Positions 1 through 11,910 of a DNA stretch of 64,000 nt are shown piece after piece; positions within the stretch are counted from its first letter, which is position 1; each line of letters opens with the position of its first letter. The notes beneath the pieces are model-generated. The model was not told the origin of the DNA. It worked only from the letters and a program-made list of their open reading frames with translations, and made no database searches. Made by a program: the position numbers and the translations under genes. Location of the stretch: NCBI GenBank assembly GCA_000969725.1, contig JXSR01S019625.1; one strand, 5' to 3'. This DNA comes from Ophiothrix spiculata. Lineage: Eukaryota > Echinodermata > Ophiuroidea > Amphilepidida > Ophiotrichidae.

Positions 1-1756
1 CTTATCGAACTTTTGATGCCCAGCTTTGCAATAGAAATTGCAGCAAGTACGAAGAGCCGATATTAGGTACCTTTCGAACATCACATCAACGTATATTTTC
101 CTCTCGTTATTTCTTCACTTTACAGGCCTCACAGGCAAAATATATATTTCAAATTTCATCAATCTGAGTTTTTATATTTTTACTAGCAGAATCGATCAAA
201 CTGACGGCGTTTTATCTTCTAAAACAAGGTTGATGTAGACGTTCAAATTTGGTTGCTTAAAAAGTCTCAAAATCGTTGATTTTTATAGAAAATGCCATAA
301 AATGCTTCTTTTTTATCAACAGCAAACAAATTCACATGCATTGTAAAAACTCCAAATTTTCATACCCCCGTTCCCAATTTGCATTTGCATTCACCGTTTT
401 CAGATAAAACATAATACGGGTTCAAAGTCAGCCTTTTCAGTAGTTTACTTTTAAAAAAACAAAATCTCGTTTGACGAGACATGGAATACAGAATTCGCAT
501 AATGAGCTCATTAACAGGGTCGTTACGAGTAGACTGTGAACCTGCGATCAAACTCAAAGTGTCTGCGTTGACCTTTTGTCTGAACATTTCTTTGGTGTCA
601 TAAAAGGAGGCCAGAGAAGGGTTATATACGATTGAAAATTCGAATGTTCTTGTGACCTCTGTCTATTCTTTTTTTAGTATTCAAAGACAGGTCAACTTAT
701 CAACTCTATCAGGTGTCAAAATACTGGTCATGAACCAGCAATCAAAGGGTTTTTCCGATGACTACTTCGTCCGATTTTTCTTTCAGAAGACAAAGGTCAA
801 ATGCAAAGTCATTACAAATCATTAACGGTCAGAACTTTGTTTGATTTCTTTGAGTGATCAAAGGTCAGAAATAGCCAAAACATTAAAAATTATCTGATTT
901 AAAAAGTTCAGGTGTTACAATCAAGCAATCAAAAAAGTACATGGTGATCTCTTCTTACCTTTTCTTAAGGAATCAAAGGCAATATTAGGAAAAACTTTTT
1001 CAATCCCGGTTTTCAATATTCATGATTAGACTAAAATACCATTTCCTGATATAGAAACGTCACCTGTAAATACGTTGAAATCACTATGTAGGACATATTT
1101 AAAGATATATCAACTGAACCGGATGACCGGTTAAACAAACAAACATACAAACAGAAAAATACATTTCTTCTTTTGAAAATTATTAAAGATAACATACCTT
1201 ACAGTTATATAGCTTTATCAGATGCTGATCTTATATTTTCAAAAGTCTAAACAAATATTTTGCTTAAGGTAATTCTATGTTGCACAACGTAGACTTTGCT
1301 AACGGGCAGACGACATGGTTAACATGGAAACGGCATGATCTCTCAAATGGATCAAGGTTGGACTAAATATCAAAATAACGAGGCTATAGTTTGGGAATTG
1401 GGTTTCAGTTCTGAGGCCATTTACGTTGTTGATTACCCAAATTAAGCAAATAATTGATGCAAAAACAAACAGAAGCACGTGGATGTTATAATTAGCGGGA
1501 AAATCACTTGTTTGATTCTCGTATTCACGTACGATGTACTACAATTATTTTTACCTTAATGTGTACAAGCTAGAAACAATCGTGCTATATATTGTACTCC
1601 ATGTTAGTACTCCCTGCTTATATTTGACCATTTGACTTTTCTTTATCTATTATACAAACAGTTCAGTAGTTATATCCTCAGGATGTTACTATTATATATT
1701 GCTGTTGTGATCATTTTTAAACCAATTAGGCATAAATTGGTTGTATTTTTGGAATA
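1..1756. other. Intergenic, no gene recognised
   Basis: AT-rich sequence with only short open frames and no recognisable domain. Between about 600 and 1000 the words TCAAAGG and AAAGGTCA recur loosely without a fixed period. I see no inverted termini or splice-bounded coding segment here. Confidence 0.6.
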
Positions 1757-2185
1757 TATGTGACCGTACAGCCCAAAACAGCTGTAAATGCCAGCTCTTG
1801 TCATTTTCACTTTTTTAATTATTTGCAAAGACCATGCTTTAAGGGTTAAAATGATACCTTAATGAACTTCACACGAATTTCAGAAGTCAAGTTATGGTCC
1901 GTCAAAGGTTGTCAGGGAGTAAAACGTATAACTGAGATAAACGCGTTCAAAGATTAGTAAGCCCTATATTTTCTGTTGATCGTCTTAAGAATATGCCAAT
2001 TTATTTCACATTTCCTATAATTTTCTTGAAATGAAACTTTGCTGGTATTTTGTAGTAAGCACTAGGATTGTGAATCTGTCAAAAAATCAATTTCGGCAAA
2101 TTATGACCTTGATATGTATTTTCACCTGTAGCGCAAAATAAAGTTTCTGGCATTTACTGCTCATACGGGCTGGACGGTCACATAT
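1757..2185. mobile_element. Non-autonomous DNA transposon with TATGTGACCGT termini
   Basis: The left end reads TATGTGACCGTACAGCCC. The right end, reverse-complemented, reads ATATGTGACCGTCCAGCCC, so the termini are inverted copies about 18 bp long around a roughly 430-bp interior. The interior has no long open frame, so it cannot encode a transposase. The exact edge and TSD are ambiguous because the flanks are AT-rich. The first bases (ATATGTGA) resemble the ends of the elements at 6812, 13037 and 48512. Superfamily not assigned. Confidence 0.7.
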
Positions 2186-2488
2186 TATGTCGTGATTGCT
2201 ATATGGGTTTGCTATTTGGTCCAGACAATGTGTTTTTGTGTGGTATGCATCTTTTGAAACTTTTTTAAAAACTGAGGTTGAAAACTGCGGTAGAAGAAGT
2301 ACTTTATTTTGAGAAACAAGCTTTTAAGTTTTTGACTTTTATAATATGAACAAATGTGTTTTAGCAGTTTGTGTTTCATTCATAAAAGTAGCAAATTTGT
2401 TAAATAAGCAAAAAGTATAATCAACATAACAAGATATAGAAGAAAAGATTTAGCTTAAGGGGTATGGCGCGCCTGATGTCTAGTAACT

Positions 2489-2915
2489 CGAAAATCTTGG
2501 ATTTTTAACGAAAATCTTGGATTATCAGTTGCAAATCTTGGATTATCGATTGATAATCCAAGAACCTGGATTATCAACTGAAAAACTAGGATTTTTATTG
2601 AAAAACTTGGATTTTCGACTGATAATCCAAGGTTTTCAAATTATTGGACGTTTGGCGTCGAAAATCCGGGCTGGATCATCAATTGAAAATTCACGTTTTT
2701 CAAATCTTTTTGAAAATCTTGAATTATCAAACTGAAAATCTTGGATTATCACTTTTGATAATCAAAGATTTTCAAAAACAAGTTGAAAAACTTGGTTTAT
2801 CGATAATCCAAGATTTTCGACGCCAAATGTCCAATAATTCGAAATCTTGGATTTTTTTAATGCTGCTGCGCCAAATATCCAATATAACTTTCGATAATCC
2901 AAGTTTTTCAAAATT
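2489..2915. repeat. Short-unit repeat array in both orientations
   Basis: The word GAAAATCTTGGATTATC and close variants recur many times on the plus strand, interleaved with the reverse complement GATAATCCAAGATTTTC. Longer words at the margins (GTTTGGCGTCGAAAATC near 2650, TTTCGACGCCAAATGTCC near 2816) are also inverted copies. The array can therefore fold into many alternative hairpins. Open frames across it are by-products of the repeat. Confidence 0.8.
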
Positions 2916-2940
2916 GAGATGCATAACATGTAATATCTAA

Positions 2941-3458
2941 CTACGTTGTCAAGCTTGCCGTAGCCAATATTGGCATGATAATATATACTGTTTTTAATGA
3001 TTATGATAATGCTGCGACATAATTACCCCTTACAGCAGTAAGGGGTAGTTTTAGATATATTTCAACATTTATGTATAGAAATTTGGCACAACGATTTAAT
3101 TATTATGCATTTAATATAACAGTTATGCACACAGGAGTAACTAAAGAGAACAATTGTTAAACAGGCGATAAAAAATGATTAGTATGGATTTGCATGCTAC
3201 TTTGTAACAAATTTAAGAACAAGTTTAACGATATTAAAGGCTATGATATACTAGTATTAAAAGGTGTGACCTTATCTGTATTAAAAATACACACATTTAG
3301 CATCAAAGGGAAACCTTCTCAACAATCTATATACATATAAATGTAGTTGAAGACAAATCCACAACGAAAAAAATGTGACCTGCAATGCTAAAATAAAAGT
3401 TTAGGTTTAAATCACAATTTAAACACATATACCGAGATAAATTTACATGAAAATGATA
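2941..3458. other. Intergenic, no feature seen
   Basis: AT-rich sequence between the short-unit array and a TTAA-flanked transposon. No coding segment, inverted termini or tandem repeat is visible. Confidence 0.55.
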
Positions 3459-3462
3459 TTAA

Positions 3463-4026
3463 GGTGGCTTAGCACACATAGAATTCCTCTATTTATTTTT
3501 CTAATTTTTTGATATATATATGGTGTTTTCATATGTGCCGATCACATTTCTGAAATAAAAAATGGGGGTCACCGACTTAGTTTTTGAGAAAAATCCATTT
3601 CGCAAACACTATGTTTTACCACTTTTTGCCATTGACTTCTATGGTAAAATCAAAATAAATCGGACAAAAACACTTATAATTAAAAAACGGCTCCACTCTA
3701 CATTTTTCTCTCTTTTTCACATATGTTTTGGTCCTTATATATTTCTTTAAAAAAACGAAGTAAAAAAATTAAACATGGTCACTGACTTATGTTTTGAGAT
3801 ATTAAGCAAAATTAAGCAAAAAATTGGCATTTTTTTAGCAATGAGTAACACCTTAAACACTGTGCGCTTTGAGACCTGCGTCATCAGGAGTAACGCGCAT
3901 GTTCAAGCGCAAAATACAGTACGCCAGAAAGTACGCTAAAAGCACGGGATAAATACTTTGAAATTGTGTCCAACACCGCTGATATCAGCTCACTCGTGTC
4001 CGACACCGTATCTGTGCTAAGCCACC
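3463..4026. mobile_element. TTAA-flanked non-autonomous transposon 1 (piggyBac-like)
   Basis: The element begins GGTGGCTTAGCACA and ends with its reverse complement TGTGCTAAGCCACC. It is flanked on both sides by TTAA (3459-3462 and 4027-4030). TIR plus TTAA target duplication is the hallmark of piggyBac-type (also Kolobok-type) transposons. The 564-bp interior has no transposase-sized frame, so it would need a transposase supplied elsewhere. The superfamily assignment rests only on the TTAA sites. Confidence 0.82.
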
Positions 4027-4262
4027 TTAATTAGCCATTTCATTCAGTGGAAAATGATCCTGGGAGAATGAGAAACTGTTGTTTGAACTCAACATAAAAA
4101 CAAGAAGCAAAGATTGTTGTGTCACTTTACAACAAACATCAAAGAACACAACTTTAAGGCTACAAAGGATACAATGGTTTGAGACAAAATATAAGCCTTA
4201 ACACACAATAATACGCAACATAAAGTAGCATCTGTGAGAAACCTTCTCAGCCCGAAAACAAA

Positions 4263-4415
4263 TCGAGTACAACAATTTAGTACAACATTCCTGAGGTGCA
4301 CATTTGGAACATCATTTTAGTACAATTTTTGTAGTTGAATTGTACTAAAGTAATTGAACTAGAATGCAAGTATGCACCTAAGGAATGTGGTACTATATAC
4401 AATAATTGTACTTGA
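4263..4415. mobile_element. Diverged copy of the GAGTACAA foldback family
   Basis: Palindromic segment opening with ATCGAGTACAA, containing CATTTGGAACATCATT, and closing with TTGTACTTGAT. The same words occur in the foldbacks at 11750-11882 and 31652-31837. This copy is the most diverged of the three, so probably the oldest. Confidence 0.6.
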
Positions 4416-4429
4416 TATTTACTAATGTA

Positions 4430-6005
4430 AACCTACGCTACCGTAGTTGATGATAACATCCATAATGAAATCGTGTGCGCCCGCAATGCCACAAAGTGTG
4501 GTTTAATATGGATTCTCAACATATATAATTATTATCCTATATTGCATTAATTAATAGGTCTACCATCTAGCTACAAAGGTCCTATTCCTTGATAATTTAG
4601 GATTTCATGTGGGATAAGTGTGGCCTGGCTTCCGTGCGTTATCCCCGAGATGTTAGATAACAATATCAATAAATAAGTCATATTGTACAACGGTCAAGGT
4701 AGAAATATACAGACGGTATAAAAGTCATATAGTATTTGTTTCGAGGTTTGAATTCATAGTTTCTCACTAATTATTAATACTTTTTTTATTTTTACTTAAT
4801 TTATGTATCTATTTTTTGGTCCATATAGTAGCCTTTATGTAACATGTTGAGATGTATTCTAATGTTTGTGTCAAAGTGTCATGATGTGCATGACTGTCAT
4901 CTAATAAAATTGTCATGAAAATTTCTTTCCGTTGGACTATATTGAGAATCTAAACCACACTATTTTACAGTGCATGTACACACGGTTTCATCATGGAAGC
5001 TATCTTCAAGGACTTCAACAGTGTAAATTCAGATGGTCTCTCCTGTGCGCGTTTTTTAACTTGATTAAGGATAGTGTTCATTTTTTTTTCAAGGAAATAT
5101 CATAGCCTTTTGTATAATTAAAGTGTTTTTAAATGTTTTGTCGACGGTTCATACAACGGTTTCTCTTTAGTGTTACTACTCTACGCTTTTGTATCATTGG
5201 AATTGGATGCCGCGTTTCAATTACAAATATCTTAACTGTACGCTATTGTACGCTTATCAGTTTGGTATGAAAATTCTTGTAAAACCATCCTCTTTCCATT
5301 TATTCTGATCACAAAGTGCCCTGGAGTGCACTTTTGTCATTTCTTTGTTTCAAATCATGCTTCTTTGTGTCATAACCGGATTAAATATAACATGGTTGTT
5401 TTCAAAAATAACCGCCAACACGCTATAACATAGAACATTCAAGTAGGCTGTATTGATTGAGCAAAAGAAACACCTATTATCCTTGAATAGCTTTTCTCGA
5501 ACCGACTCCAGTCTATGATAACTTCTTGCTTATATGTAAACAAACTCCCCCTGAATTGCGACCAACTCTATTTACATGTCATATCCTGGTAATTGCAGAT
5601 AATCCAATGATTTAAACATCTTTCAGCTGAGTTTATGCAAGGTCAATGACTAAAAATGTGTTTTTACAGCTTCTTTTAACTTGTCGAAATTTCTATTTAA
5701 ACTTATAATATTAAGATCTAATATTTTGAAATTAAATCTGCTATTTGATGCGTTTGCATTAAGCTTATCGGTATCAACATATGAACAATCAATATAGGAA
5801 CTTTTAGGACACTTTAACATTTGTTTTGGTCATACTCTCATATTGTAATTGACTTATTTTTCGAAATTCGTGTAAGTTGATATTGGCATTTACGAGTTCT
5901 ATATCGTTATTGTAATCAGTTGAATCCTATGTTTCATTTCTTTTACATTTAAAGCATCCCATTTGTTTTTAGTACACGTAGTTTCGATTTAGTGCATTTG
6001 GTTGT
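4430..6005. other. Intergenic, no feature seen
   Basis: AT-rich non-coding sequence. No splice-bounded coding segment, tandem repeat or inverted termini could be supported. Confidence 0.5.
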
Positions 6006-6009
6006 GCAC

Positions 6010-6420
6010 AAACATGTTGCATTTTTCGCGTGTTTTTGAGTATGTTTTTCTTGGACCAGTTTTTATTAGTGGGAACATTGAGGGTTATACATATACTGTT
6101 ATCAGGATGTTTAGCTGATTAATTAAAGAACTTAAATGTTTCAAAAACGAATTCAAATGGAATTGCTCAACTGTTTTTTGTTCGTTTGTCTGTTTATTTG
6201 TTTGTTTGTTTGTCTACAAGGGTGTTTGTTGTATTTGCTAACTTGTGCTTTTCGCATGTTTTGAGTATGTTTTCTGGGACCAGTTTTTTATTTGTGGGAA
6301 CATTGAGTATTATACAATGTTTCAAAAACGAATTCAAATGGAATTGCTCAACTGTTTTTTGTTCGTTTATTTGTTTGTTTGTCTGTCCATAGGGGTGTTT
6401 GTTGTATTTGCTAATTTGTA
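6010..6420. repeat. Tandem duplication with TTTG microsatellite
   Basis: Two imperfect copies lie head to tail, about 6015-6235 and 6250-6415. Both contain TGAGTATGTTTT, GGACCAGTTTTT, TGGGAACATTGAG and then AATGTTTCAAAAACGAATTC. Each copy ends in a TTTG-rich tract followed by GGGTGTTTGTTGTATTTGCT. The short open frames crossing it look incidental. Confidence 0.75.
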
Positions 6421-6811
6421 CTTTAAACGTTTTTGTTTGTCTGTTGTTTTTGATATTAACGTTTTTTTGATATTATAGTTTTTGTTTTGTTTGTTGGTTT
6501 GCTTGTTTAATATAATTGTGTCTGTGATCATGTTCTAATAATTTACTCTTCCTTACAATATTCAAAATGTACGAACTGGTACAAAGTACAATTTTTTAAG
6601 GATATTAACTTATGCTTAATTCCATTGCATGTAGTAAAGATATGTTGTTTACAGCCTTCAATTAAAGCAAGCCTTTGTTAATGCCTTTTATTTTCTGCTT
6701 TCAATATTTGAAATGACATTAGAAATAGTGCTTGCTGTCTTTGTTCATAGATCTTTATGATATGTTGGCCTTGATAACATAGGTTGGATATTAAACACAA
6801 AAAGGTTACAT

Positions 6812-7069
6812 ATATGTGATGTCTCACCCCGAAAAGGGGGACTTTGCGACAGAACACTTTTCGAGAAAATGGCGAAAATAGGCAGCAAAAAATAAGGAAA
6901 ATAATAAGAATTTGCAACAGATTTTCTGTTGTAAAATTTGATTGCCTTGATCAATTTCAACAAGTAAGGTGTCATTCTAAGGCTTAGAAAATGCTACAAC
7001 AGATGAAATGATAAAATCAAAATAGATATCATCTGTAAAGTCCCCCTTTTACGGTGAGCCATCACATAT
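6812..7069. mobile_element. MITE family A, copy 1 (TGTGATGNCTCACCCC ends)
   Basis: The left end is ATATGTGATGTCTCACCCC and the right end is GGTGAGCCATCACATAT. Just inside are complementary purine and pyrimidine runs (AAAAGGGGGACTTT against AAAGTCCCCCTTTT). Related copies or fragments occur at 20333-20595, 31493-31930, 61388-61420 and 62808-62930, making this the most repeated family in the window. No coding capacity. Confidence 0.8.
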
Positions 7070-7587
7070 ATATTAATATTAAAATCTTGGCAATGGAACT
7101 GAACACTAAAAGAATAATGTGACATCTTATTCTTAATTATATCAAGTCCCAAGTCCCAATTCCTTTAAGTTCTTTTAGGGACTTTAATGTTTAAAACAAT
7201 AAATGGAATTACTCGACTGTCAACACTCTCTGTTTCGTTGTTTGTATGGGTTAGGATAGTATCATGACCATTTTTTCCCGATTATTTTTTCATTACAATA
7301 CAATATTCAAAAGGTATGCAAGTCCAATATTCAAAGACTATCAAATACTTTGTTATATAAATTGTTGTCAGTGCATTTTAATAATATTTGAATACAACCT
7401 TCTGATATGGCAAACCTTTTAAACTTGGAAGTTTAACAATCTGAATAGGACAGGTAAATCATACCATATAATCAAAATTCATTGTCTTTGGTTTAGTAAA
7501 TTAATGATTTCTTAACATGTGTATATTTTTCTAGTTTTAAAAATGTATTTCTCTCATAGTGTTTCATCGTGGATGGCAAACACTTAC
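7070..7587. other. Intron or 3' flank of the first bHLH gene
   Basis: This begins immediately beyond the GTAAGTG donor of the bHLH exon (minus strand), so at least the part next to 7587 is expected to be intron. No downstream exon could be recognised. Without splicing, the reading frame would run to a stop at 7493. Confidence 0.45.
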
Positions 7588-8797
7588 CAACTGTAAAGGG
7601 ACTTCTAAAATAGCCAGCATGATCTGCCTCCCACAGTATCCGTTGAAGATGGTCAATATAGGCAATAGCAGCCCGCAATGTGTCCACCTTACTCGTCCGT
7701 CGACCCTGCTGCATCCAAGGTAAAACTCGCCGCAATTGTTCAAAGCCTGAATTCAAATGAGTCACTCTATCCCTTTCTCTTTCATTTGCCTGGCGACGGC
7801 GTACCTTTTGTGATTCAGGATCATCATCTGGAGATCGTGAGGTAGCTGAATGTCTTCTTCGACGTACGATGCGTCTTGATTCGAAACTTGAGGTGAAGGG
7901 AGGTGGAATAAGGCATATTGGTGATGATGATGAAAGAGTTTTGGGTAGTGTTCCTCGAAGTCCTACAGAACTTGGAAAAGGTGAACTTGGAAATTGGGGC
8001 AATAGTCCAGTGTTATTTGCAGGGATGTTTGAGTGGACAAACCTGATTGGACTCGCAAATACAGACAATGGAGGTAGTGGTAGAGGCACAGTTGGTGCAG
8101 AGTTAGAAAATGAAAATCCCGTTAAAAGTTTGGGATTGAAACCCGCGATGGATCGAAAACAAGGTATAATTTGAGGCAATGGACGCACAATTGTATCATT
8201 GCTTCCACTGTCATTTTCTTTTAACAAAATAGAAGAAACGCTGTGTAAAATTTGCCCTGAGTTTGCTGTTTGAGAAATATCTTTGATCCTGTCTTTGATG
8301 TGTTCTCTCGGTGAGTTTTTATCAAGCGGTGTTGATCGTAATGACTTTGATATGACGGGCTGCGTTGCCGCAAGCGATGTGCCTTTAATACCCGGTAAAT
8401 TCGGCAGCGGGGTTCTTGTGATTGGCGGTGGTATCCGTATCCGCGGAAAAGTCTCAATGGACGTTCTATTTGAGACCAATTTGCTGTCAGTTCCAGTTTC
8501 CTTGTTTATAAGATCATCATTTTCAGACTCAAAAGAAATTTGACTGGCAGTTTTCCTGTCATAATCATCCGATGACAAACTTGTAGAACTAATTTCAGAG
8601 TCTATAGTTGATGCTGAAGCAGGCCGCTCGCTCATAGTATCCACTACTTCAATGTTAACGTCGTCGTCATCATATCTATTTTTCGATTCAAATGTTTTGT
8701 TAAAACTAATTTTGAAGTCATTATTGGTCGCAGAACAATGGTTTAACACCATATTTCTAGTCTTCGGGCTAATAACACGAACAACATCAGTACCCAT
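7588..8797 (-). CDS. bHLH transcription factor, first coding exon (achaete-scute-like group A)
   Basis: This should encode a nuclear DNA-binding protein that dimerises and binds E-boxes. The bHLH (genomic 7634-7801) has a basic region RRRQANERERDRV, helix 1 LNSGFEQLRRVL, loop PWMQQGRRTSK and helix 2 VDTLRAAIAYIDHLQRIL. NERERxRV and SKVxTLRxAxxYI-xLQ resemble achaete-scute proteins, while RRQAN and SKVDTLR also recall the PTF1/FER3 group, so the exact family is open. About 330 residues of Ser/Pro-rich, low-complexity sequence precede the domain, including acidic DDDD and proline-rich patches. The frame can be read from a TTG at 8824, but the first ATG is at 8797 and I use that. A strong donor, GTAAGTG, follows the codons for FTVG at 7581-7587, so coding probably continues in an unseen exon. 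A related exon lies at 46014-46858. Confidence 0.82.
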
Positions 8798-8843
8798 ATC
8801 TTCATATACCGTTTTATTTGTCAAATCAGTTTCTTATTGAATA

Positions 8844-9351
8844 TCACTTGCATAAATGACACTTTTTGCTTTCATCGACCAAATCGTTGTCACTATCGTC
8901 GGATGTAGGCATCAACACAAAAGTTTTTTAAATATTCAACATCATCTGAAGAGGTATCATCGTTTACATTAACTAAAACAGGTAGAGTAAAATGTTTTGA
9001 TGTAAACGTGGTGGAACCATCTATATAACTGCCGGCTGTGAGGAGAACTAATGTATAGTAAATATTATTGCTTGCAGTCACAACATCACTTGACGTACAG
9101 TTTTCCTCTGCCGATACACCCTCCGTTGGAAAGTTCACCCGAGGCGATTGCGGCTACATCACGAGTGACAATTGGTTCACAGAGCCCGCCTCAGTCACTG
9201 CAAGCTCTGCGTTTTCACCACCAATTACTTCGCTTGTTTCCGATTCCATTATCAAGGTAATCGAGTCATTCAAGTTCAGATCACCTATTAGAGCTTTGAA
9301 ACTTTTTGTATTCACTTCAGGTGCATGTTGAAAAAACAGCTTCATTAGCAT
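8844..9351 (-). other. Upstream open frames before the bHLH exon (leader uORFs or decayed exon)
   Basis: An ATG at 9351 opens a 65-codon frame ending in TAG at 9154-9156. The same frame then stays open for about 86 further codons, until a stop near 8893. Composition is acidic and Ser/Thr-rich, with DDTSSDDVEYL near the end. Another ATG at 8912 in a different frame opens a 22-residue acidic peptide, starting MPTSDDSDNDLV and ending at 8844. Either these are uORFs in the 5' leader of the bHLH gene or they are broken upstream coding sequence. No homology is recognised. Confidence 0.35.
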
Positions 9352-9597
9352 GCAAAGCACTTTGTGCTCGAAGGTGTCTTAAGATGTGTGTTCGTAATTT
9401 TCTCCACAAAGTTCTAATAGGCGATAACGAGCAAAGTTTCAACTTGTATTTCTTATTAATATATTGTGAATAGGAATAACACCGAATTTGTTGTACTCTG
9501 GAGTGTAGTACGTATTGAAGTCATTTTTTCCTACAAATCATGAAATTTTGAACGCAACAAAGGTATAGAGTAAACTAGCGCCTCACCTCACACAGTA

Positions 9598-10512
9598 GGG
9601 GACGGTGGGATGGGTTCAAACGCCCCTGGAACGAGCAGTTTAAGGTCTAGAATGTTTTTCTGTTTACACATGATAGATACATACCCTAATTATAGTTTGC
9701 CTAAATACCAAGGCTCTACGACCTAACGTATTTGAATTATAGACAAAATAAAAAAAGAGGTCAATAGGGCCAACTCACCCCGCATGTGGGGTGAGTTGGC
9801 CCACCCTGTGGGGTAAGTTGGCCCCATTTACAAGTAAAGAGTCGTACTCATTTTACCGTGACACATTTCATACATTATGTTTTTTAAGTGAAGCACGGGA
9901 ATGTTCTGCATACAAAAATGTCCTTTTGAGATGAAATGCAATAATAAATTAATACAATATCGATCTTTTAAAAAGAAACGTTGTGACCTACTGTGTTATA
10001 TGCATCTAATTACTTGTTTAGAGTTAAAATCGTGTTAAAACGACATAAATGTTATTGTGCTAGAGTCTGAGTAGGTTATCATACCATCTTTGGCAAATTC
10101 GCCATAGTGCCAACTTACCCCATGTGGTAGGGGGCCAACTCACCCCGTAGTCCCAGTTTTGACTTAACCTCGTGGTATACCAACAAAACAATGGATAAAG
10201 TGGATTTGATCCCATGACATGTTGGACATGTACCATAGCTCGTAATCGATAATAATAACTTGGACCAGCGAAGTAATATCTTCACACTAATACAAAATTA
10301 CGTTTGCTAAAAAAGTTTACTTAGGTAACTCAAAAACTCGTTTTACTGATAACTCACACAAAGAGATGAGCTCGGTTTTGAAAATTTAATGGTAAATTTG
10401 ATGCATTATATATGACCAAAAATCACCAGTAACATCATTCTACCTAGGTCACGTGAGCAGAAACTCGTGGTGGGCCAACCCACCCCGAGGGCCAACCCAC
10501 CCCACCGTCCCC
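9598..10512. mobile_element. TA-flanked non-autonomous transposon with GGGGACGGTGGG ends
   Basis: The left end is GGGGACGGTGGGATGGGTT and the right end is AACCCACCCCACCGTCCCC, flanked by TA on both sides (9596-9597 and 10513-10514). TA duplication suggests a Tc1/mariner-like element. Inside, GTGGGGTGAGTTGGCCC-type words recur in both orientations near 9780, 10125 and 10480, looking like internal copies of the terminal motif and possibly transposase-binding sites. There is no transposase frame in the 915 bp. Confidence 0.78.
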
Positions 10513-10514
10513 TA

Positions 10515-11748
10515 TACGAAAGACTTTTCTTTTCACGCGATCGCCGCGTCAAGCAACCAATCAAGATACGAGCCGTGTAGTAGTCGCAAACGCTCTCATC
10601 ATACGTACCCTGCAGATTTGATTTGTAGGAAATTTAATGATTCCAATAATTGTATTTTGGAATGTGATTGGTATTTTTGTTGTACTGTGGAATGTCAATG
10701 CATTGTTCGGCTATTCCCTATCAAAGTGACGTCTTTGTTCAATTCATTTTCCGTGCAACCGTTCCAAACTTAGAAAATGACACCTCATTATAAATTAAGT
10801 ACCTGTTGAGCGACAGGATCCGATGATTGGCGAGTCCAGACTAAATTTTATATATGAAAATTTACTGTTTTCCTAGTGGAGGGGGCTAAATTGGTTAATG
10901 ACTTAATACCTAAAAACATCATTTGTATATATCTAAATTTGGTGAAATGTGAGCTATCATTGGCGGAGATATGAGCATTTTTTAAATAAGTAAAGGATTT
11001 TTCAAATTGTTGGTTGTCTATATAAAAGTGACTGGCAATTCACTTGTTTTGGAGAAGTACGATTTTTTTCAGAATATTTTTTTTTTCGGAATTGTTAATA
11101 GAATAAGGATTGCAAATAAACCAATTTTATATTTCGACGGGTTCTAGTTGATATGTGGTTTGAATAAATGATTTCTTTCAGGTTTTATCGTCTTCAGATT
11201 CCTTGTATTTTTCCACACTGCTCTCACCAAACATGAAATTAACGGGATGTATCCCGTTTGAAAGGGCCTTCGAAGCATCATACATGTCAGACATATATAG
11301 CGTCAGAATTGATTGATTTCCTGTACATATATTCATAAATAAGATAATTCTGGCCATTCGGAATTTATATCCACCGGAAAGATTTAGTGAACCGGGAAAT
11401 ACGAATAATACAAAACATGATCATTGGAAGTACATGGTAATCCGGTGTGAAAGTAGTCTTAGTCCCCCTGAAATGGTAGTCCGCCTTCCATAGACCATAA
11501 CGGAATAAAGCGTGAACCTAATATTGCGTGAGAGTTGTTAGCCTATACTTTACTGTACAACCCGGACAATAAGAACGGGGGACTTACATTCCTGCTACAC
11601 CGTGATGGTAATGTAACTGCTTGGCCTTGATTTGTCTATTGGCTGTCGGTCATGAGTAGTTGACTGAAACACTTCTTGTCACTCTCTTATTATTTATTAT
11701 CAGATCTATAGGGAGTACTCGATTTCGCTGCAGATGGTGATAGCGACA
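10515..11748. other. Intergenic, no gene recognised
   Basis: AT-rich sequence with one open frame of about 100 codons (10453-10773) that starts inside the preceding transposon end and shows no domain. I consider it incidental. Confidence 0.5.
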
Positions 11749-11749
11749 C

Positions 11750-11882
11750 CCCTGGTAGAAATCGAGTACAATTCTAGTACGAGATTGGAATGTGCACATT
11801 TGGAACATCATTCCAGTAAACTTTAAGTACAATTCTAGTACAAAACATTCCAATCTTGTACTAGAATTGTACTCGATTTTTT
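11750..11882. mobile_element. GAGTACAATTCTAGTAC foldback element
   Basis: Begins CCCTGGTAGAAATCGAGTAC. It contains GATTGGAATGTGCACATTTG and then an inverted half ending GTACTAGAATTGTACTCGAT. The whole unit can fold on itself. A better-bounded copy is nested at 31652-31837 and an older one lies at 4263-4415. Half of another terminus (GAGTACTCGATTTC) lies just upstream near 11714. Confidence 0.7.
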
Positions 11883-11910
11883 CCAAAGACATGCACTAAC
11901 TCTGACTAAG

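Noticed and set aside
600-1000. Cluster of AAAGGTCA nuclear-receptor half-sites
   Set aside because: Only a few exact matches, irregular spacing, no nearby gene; expected by chance or by an old repeat.
7869-8174. Plus-strand open frame of 101 codons
   Set aside because: Antisense to the Ser/Pro-rich region of the first bHLH exon.
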